Virus record (IMG/VR): IMGVR_UViG_3300030102_005481
Coordinates: 1-27,157 of that record
Reading direction: 5' to 3' (one strand)
DNA length: 27,157 nt
From: a virus
In this document: positions 25,001-27,157 of the stretch, piece by piece
Layout: every line of letters begins with the position of its first letter
How positions within the stretch are numbered: position 1 is the first letter of the stretch
Made by a program: the position numbers and the translations under genes
The notes under the pieces: model-generated
What the model saw: only the letters and a program-made list of their open reading frames with translations
Told to the model about the DNA's origin: nothing
The model's database searches: none

Positions 25001-27157
25001 TGAACCATCAGCTATTTTATTTAAATAATCTTGTAGTGCGGGAACTTGCCTGGCTAAACTTTCATTTATTTCGCTGGCAACAGTAGCGCTGGGAGCGGCT
25101 CTTGCTGCACCCTGCTGTGCTTGAATAGAACTTATTATCTCTCTTAGACCGCCGGTATCAACTCCGCCAGCAAGCTCCATCCTTCTTCCTGCTCTGGCAA
25201 TGTCGGCTTGTTCAAATCTAGCCCTAGCTCTTGCAATACTGGCCAGCTCTTGTGGAAACTCTGCTGGGTCTGGAGGCGCAGCCATCGTTCCACGATAACT
25301 ACCAACTGCGCTCGCCCCTCCTACGCCGATAGCCGCGAGACCAGCCGCTATTGGGTTGAATGTCGTTATTAATACAGCGCCAAACATTTTGGCGCCATCC
25401 GCAAAACCGTCTTCAAGAGCGTTTGAAAATGCTTTCGACTGCGTTCCTGCTTGAACACTTTCTCTCAGACCCTCCTGCACTTCACGCATCGTTGTTGCCA
25501 TTTCTATGGACTGCAAAGCCTCTTGTCTTTTTGCATCAGCTAATGCCTTACCCTCAAGCATGATGGTGGTGAATATACTAGCAACTAAGACGGCTGGACC
25601 TGCAATTTTTCCTATACCCATTGCCATTTTTCCAAGACCTCTAGTTGCTCCAGCAAAGCCTTTTGTAAGTCCGGCTAAGTTTGAACCGGCAGCCGCTTGA
25701 GCTGCTGCTGCTGCCTGCAATTGTCTTGAAAAACTAACTATAGCTACGCCGATGGATGTAAACTTAGCGCCCAAATTAATGCTCGCCATAGTCATTGATA
25801 AGGCTAGGAATGTTGTACCCATTCTCTGGATGCTTTGAATAGTTTTCCTTGTGGCTGGGTCAACCTCTCCAAACGTACTCATTAGTGCGTCCGCAGCAAA
25901 AGACAAGCCTATTAAAGCTCCAGATGCTTTATCTGCGAAAGCGGTAAATCTATCAGCTCTTCCGCCACCTGCGGCTCCACCGTTCGCCATTCTTTGAGCG
26001 CCAACAACACCGCCTCTATTGAACCCTTGTGCTTCGCCTCTATTTATTTTTTCTAGAGCGCCGTACCCAATTCTTTGAGCTGACTTTCTATTTACTACAA
26101 ATTCACCAGGAGTAAGAAGAGCGGGTACAGTATCAGAGCCAGATATTCCACCTCCGGACGCCAGTTGTATAGGGTCTCCAAGTTTTTGCGAGGGTTTCAT
26201 TTCTGCAACTTGTTTATACCGCCCCTTCCTTATGTTAAATTCTCCGTAAATCTTCTTTTGTAAGCCATCCTTGCCAGTAAGAGCGCTTTGAGACCTTTTG
26301 ACTTCAGCTATTTTAAGAAGTTCAGAGCCTTCTCCAAAAATCTCGGCCATTTTGGTTCTTTGGGGGCCAGTTATGTTTGGAAGGTCCATTGGGACTTTGT
26401 CGCCGCCTGGAGCAGCTCCGGTTAAACTTTGTATTACAGACTCAAATAAGAATCCGCTAACTGTCTTTATAACATTTTCATCGGTAGCAACCGCCGTTTT
26501 TGCCGCTGAAATGTTTGGCCTTAGCGGCTGTAATCCTTTGATATTAAAAGCCTTCGATTTAATAATGGAATTCATCGATTTTTGAATACCAGCTTTCATT
26601 CCGCTGATTGCGCCTTGGCTGATAGCTTTTTCGGTGCTGCCTTTCCTCAAAGAGCTTTCTTGAGGACCAAATGAAGCGTAACTTCCGCCTCTCATCTCAC
26701 CTTTAAGAGTGTCCGGAACGCGGGTTCTTGCATCGGATTGACTCAGAATTCTTTCTTGCTTAAGCCTTTTAACATAGTCTCGCCTAAAGATTGGGTTTTT
26801 AATAGTAAACGCAGCGGTATTGGTATTAACTGCCTTGGGGGGTTCGTTGGCTGGATTCAGATAAAATCCACCCATATCCCCTTGTTTGGGCTCAAAAACA
26901 ATAGGCTTCTTCCCGAGTGTACCCTGCCCAAAACCTCTAATGTTCAGGCCCCTTGCCCTTCCCCTCCTGCTCTGAGCAGCTCTGTCGTTTGCTCTTCTTT
27001 CAGCGACTGTTAGGGGCCTACTTGTTCTAGTAGCGCCATAAAGAAGCGCGTGTCCAGCGGCTAATCCTCTGCCCGAATCAACCCTACCGCCTAAAGCATA
27101 TCTGGCGGTAATCGCCCTAACACCCTTAAGTTTCTTTGCCGCTAAAATATTTTCTTT
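19025..27157 (-). CDS. Tape-measure-like giant tail protein, N-terminus beyond window (at least 2710 aa)
   Basis: Likely sets tail length and sits inside the tail tube, possibly reaching the host membrane on ejection. The frame stays open from 26875 to the last base, so the ATG at 26875 is internal; the extra 94 codons are arginine- and glycine-rich. Counting from the right edge: hydrophobic segments near 415-430, 515-535 and 590-617; helical, coiled-coil-type stretches rich in Ala, Glu, Gln and Arg at about 750-790 and 1055-1130; an amphipathic glycine-rich segment at 1847-1912; a membrane-like segment at 2004-2021; a Pro-rich linker near 2250-2290; and a glycine-rich hydrophobic C-terminal part. 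Three LTPGEFVVN-type motifs recur. Two cysteine pairs (ICTCIG, DCICAG) occur near the end. Giant size, Ala/Gln-rich helices, hydrophobic patches and its place ahead of fibre and hub genes all fit a tape measure. The exact family is not determined. Confidence 0.78.
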   Translation of the reverse strand, partial: KENILAAKKLKGVRAITARYALGGRVDSGRGLAAGHALLYGATRTSRPLTVAERRANDRAAQSRRGRARGLNIRGFGQGTLGKKPIVFEPKQGDMGGFYLNPANEPPKAVNTNTAAFTIKNPIFRRDYVKRLKQERILSQSDARTRVPDTLKGEMRGGSYASFGPQESSLRKGSTEKAISQGAISGMKAGIQKSMNSIIKSKAFNIKGLQPLRPNISAAKTAVATDENVIKTVSGFLFESVIQSLTGAAPGGDKVPMDLPNITGPQRTKMAEIFGEGSELLKIAEVKRSQSALTGKDGLQKKIYGEFNIRKGRYKQVAEMKPSQKLGDPIQLASGGGISGSDTVPALLTPGEFVVNRKSAQRIGYGALEKINRGEAQGFNRGGVVGAQRMANGGAAGGGRADRFTAFADKASGALIGLSFAADALMSTFGEVDPATRKTIQSIQRMGTTFLALSMTMASINLGAKFTSIGVAIVSFSRQLQAAAAAQAAAGSNLAGLTKGFAGATRGLGKMAMGIGKIAGPAVLVASIFTTIMLEGKALADAKRQEALQSIEMATTMREVQEGLRESVQAGTQSKAFSNALEDGFADGAKMFGAVLITTFNPIAAGLAAIGVGGASAVGSYRGTMAAPPDPAEFPQELASIARARARFEQADIARAGRRMELAGGVDTGGLREIISSIQAQQGAARAAPSATVASEINESLARQVPALQDYLNKIADGSTNLTDFNSRLGGAGPAIAQLISDITGAPVKDILDSVEARIKIAEKAKAAEEKRLEAAEKQARISAQLDTFSDALSQASQSVSMLDSAMQANLAAARGGRVQAQFSGGAVQSGVLGMAAEGRAVDANVYRQAVEATAPTAEIADQAIKTQEVMQSLPDILRNAASQQSLSGAPLQTTVENELRARFGDIPIVKTIASELANQIKSRQGGSEAEFGKELLADATTIAGELGAEAASNLNNKLQEIADMRIAMEEKVNSAVQVRIQLEEDLIKRLETLRKSQNRLEDFRRTTLNPAMSGGSARQLTIAQIQARDIERQQVAMGGDRSASVNLAGDVGAMAERMRLIDQEREAIRKRLENEKLTLEQQDNLQQSLRDLNDESQSLQRGLEAAADTAEAFGELQTVLESIRAEREVRAGALTDIAFGGQEEMRNAQFGILGARGLAAGMNPQELLEPMRGPTRQFLEAIGDNESAILGGQTGTEVLRDATSRQIREMLRQTNFTTPDGRRLGEDEVEKLIDQTMNASRSEKQIMIEQENLLKRSAKANELMAERLEDGLETQDKFVGNLVKINTLSIIKALLARDNEVAQRAAQDAQAEKTRAQTAKQAADDLQNFTFTGTGTTTSFTQQQVDALRSDDTQQIFKDLAKANEKVAAGARANVGFQKLGAQGGVTLAEDTRISRLSGDPRRLGAGGGATAAEQEAAEKAFSDEAENLLVKYTGVSRAEMGNAAFDRLLGDFKEAIDNNQMNDFLTTASQERARAGIDAATDRTRLRGEAGALGFTPDQIEGLQNTSDLNAVLESISDLGTAGTTLANAGTKLNEAADKLIEANKAAYKSSTVLDEAQANIDAVESRRGGIRLAGGGPVSHGTGSPAGSLTQSTDTRLTVLTPGEFVVNKSATQRHRGTLEAINSGQFARTGGQIEYLRNGSNRSIAGTRRRAPGSMSGPNRGAADTQANFERLAEDDPAILMGNFQGFMRDPRYKSIKLKAQALVNGQLNQEKIISRFVTRPIKKTSRGTRPVLLNSEQMREWSQIPWEQRLELAIGDKAAQAHIESITKRFESVEQLLAQLRALEEEYIEKFTKQGFGNIEGGTLRSGALSAELFAVEKDLERQAEYLRRQIALSAGGMTPGLGIFADAVGFFDALSNGELADAGMAAFAGLPVLGTPGGLGKAAGLAKKIKDITKRIADTKAAKALFGAGDAARTTRRTPPRQLTNTSGPGVSGFDAPPPAIRQQKSQDLMVYDADTGKLIENPRGGQLEEYDFSKQRVPNQGKVPSTIFAKVKSGYKGLSKKQKWAIIGAITGAVMTAKYFSSQSERASRQPMDELSGGGKDRINKYQEAGEFEALQNLYENIGTKRTGGIIQRLASGGTVGGHGNGDKVPALLTPGEFVINKSSAKRIGHASLQRLNKGGAVGRGIVQGAGAFGFEKLAADIQRIRKKREAELESAEMASPPLPVPKKDTRSFLQRLLDYRPSAGSYPVSKKSDLQKLRKGGLVQRLSNGGAVGYPPVGLPPLDSLDALLDELDEILDIKIRPPKSSPPKGKGGRPKGPPPGAPPSMVLPEVDLGTPVTPPTYTTTDDTTADDMAFLGIEPTGRGPGGILPGTPGMSGGAAANAQNAICTCIGASLTDLGRNLGEGLEETNSSISTIGGTVGSVIGNLFGGPVGGILGQLLGLNAGSLMDAITNLFGAGEGSLNDGINSLFGFTNGLPELVARSFTNLGITGQDIFGFMFGGAGTAFQNLLTDAGLLGGNVMDSVMSGGTLGPDLLTMFSQFFGSPGSLISGANSAALANMAAGSSVLGPNAGMTGLEGLGAANDFVNNNLPIVQSGFLNVNQAGQPVSVGGSAGVDAQQQGQNVENAIRDGFAGVSLAGLDTVAGILTEIRDCICAGGGGLGISEGAMTSFSGSSSALATSLDKFTSAFGGAPIQHQLTLTSGVNVNINGLDSLAPIIRAEVLNIVGERIQALEGKLGMGGSAGSPGPGAAGGGTDPGMVML
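20770..20911 (-). repeat. LTPGEFVVN-type motif, copy 3
   Basis: The block reads GDKVPALLTPGEFVINKSSA followed by KRIGHASLQRLNKGGAVG. It is closest to copy 1 in both halves. Confidence 0.8.
22255..22431 (-). repeat. LTPGEFVVN-type motif, copy 2
   Basis: The block reads RLTVLTPGEFVVNKSATQRH followed by RGTLEAINSGQ. The flank before it (GGGPVSHGTGSPAGSLTQST) differs from copies 1 and 3 in lacking the VPA, but it has the same glycine-rich entry and the Asn-Lys-Ser ending. Confidence 0.75.
26010..26160 (-). repeat. LTPGEFVVN-type motif, copy 1
   Basis: The protein block reads SGSDTVPALLTPGEFVVN followed by RKSAQRIGYGALEKINRG, flanked by glycine-rich GGG and GGV. This motif is common in tape-measure and other large phage proteins. 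Confidence 0.8.

Noticed and set aside
26873-26875. ATG at 26875 as the true start of the tape-measure protein
   Set aside because: The frame continues without a stop to the right edge, with coding-like content and no convincing ribosome binding site before this ATG.

Overview
The window looks like part of the genome of a large tailed double-stranded DNA phage, probably of a Gram-negative, plausibly aquatic, bacterium. The reasons are near-complete coding density, ATGA-type and other short gene overlaps, a tape-measure-type giant protein followed by very large tail and fibre proteins, and small recombination and homing-endonuclease genes. The sequence is AT-rich by eye. I see no rRNA, tRNA, CRISPR array, integrase or insertion sequence, and no gene-free stretch longer than about 80 bases. 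The host inference rests only on the sugar genes and the style of the virion proteins.

Layout. Positions 1-5021 hold seven tightly packed plus-strand genes. Three sugar-nucleotide genes come first: a PLP sugar aminotransferase cut by the left edge, an RmlB-type dTDP-glucose 4,6-dehydratase, and an FdtA/QdtA-type sugar 3,4-ketoisomerase. They form a plausible route to a dTDP-3-amino-3,6-dideoxyhexose. Next come a short protein of unknown function, possibly a piece of a glycosyltransferase, and a free-standing NUMOD3 plus Vsr-like PD-(D/E)XK endonuclease. The block ends with a probable RAD52/Red-beta-type annealing protein and a small protein that may bind single-stranded DNA.

Positions 5018-27157 hold a minus-strand virion module, transcribed right to left. 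In transcription order it contains: a tape-measure-like protein of at least 2710 residues running off the right edge; a 1138-residue fibre with beta-helix and LamG-like regions; a 700-residue tail or baseplate protein; a 2488-residue hub-like protein whose C-terminal 1100 residues are ten diverged cysteine-containing repeats; a 76-residue zinc-ribbon-like protein; and a 213-residue structural protein. The two blocks converge head-on, and their stop codons overlap in a single TTAA.

The most notable points are the ten-unit repeat array in the hub-like protein, a 16-nt motif shared by the two largest intergenic gaps of the tail module (a candidate phage promoter), three copies of an LTPGEFVVN-type motif and a toxin-linker-like segment inside the tape-measure protein, and a phage-borne 3-amino-deoxysugar cassette. 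Function calls for the tail proteins rest on gene order and general character. The sugar genes are recognised from catalytic motifs.
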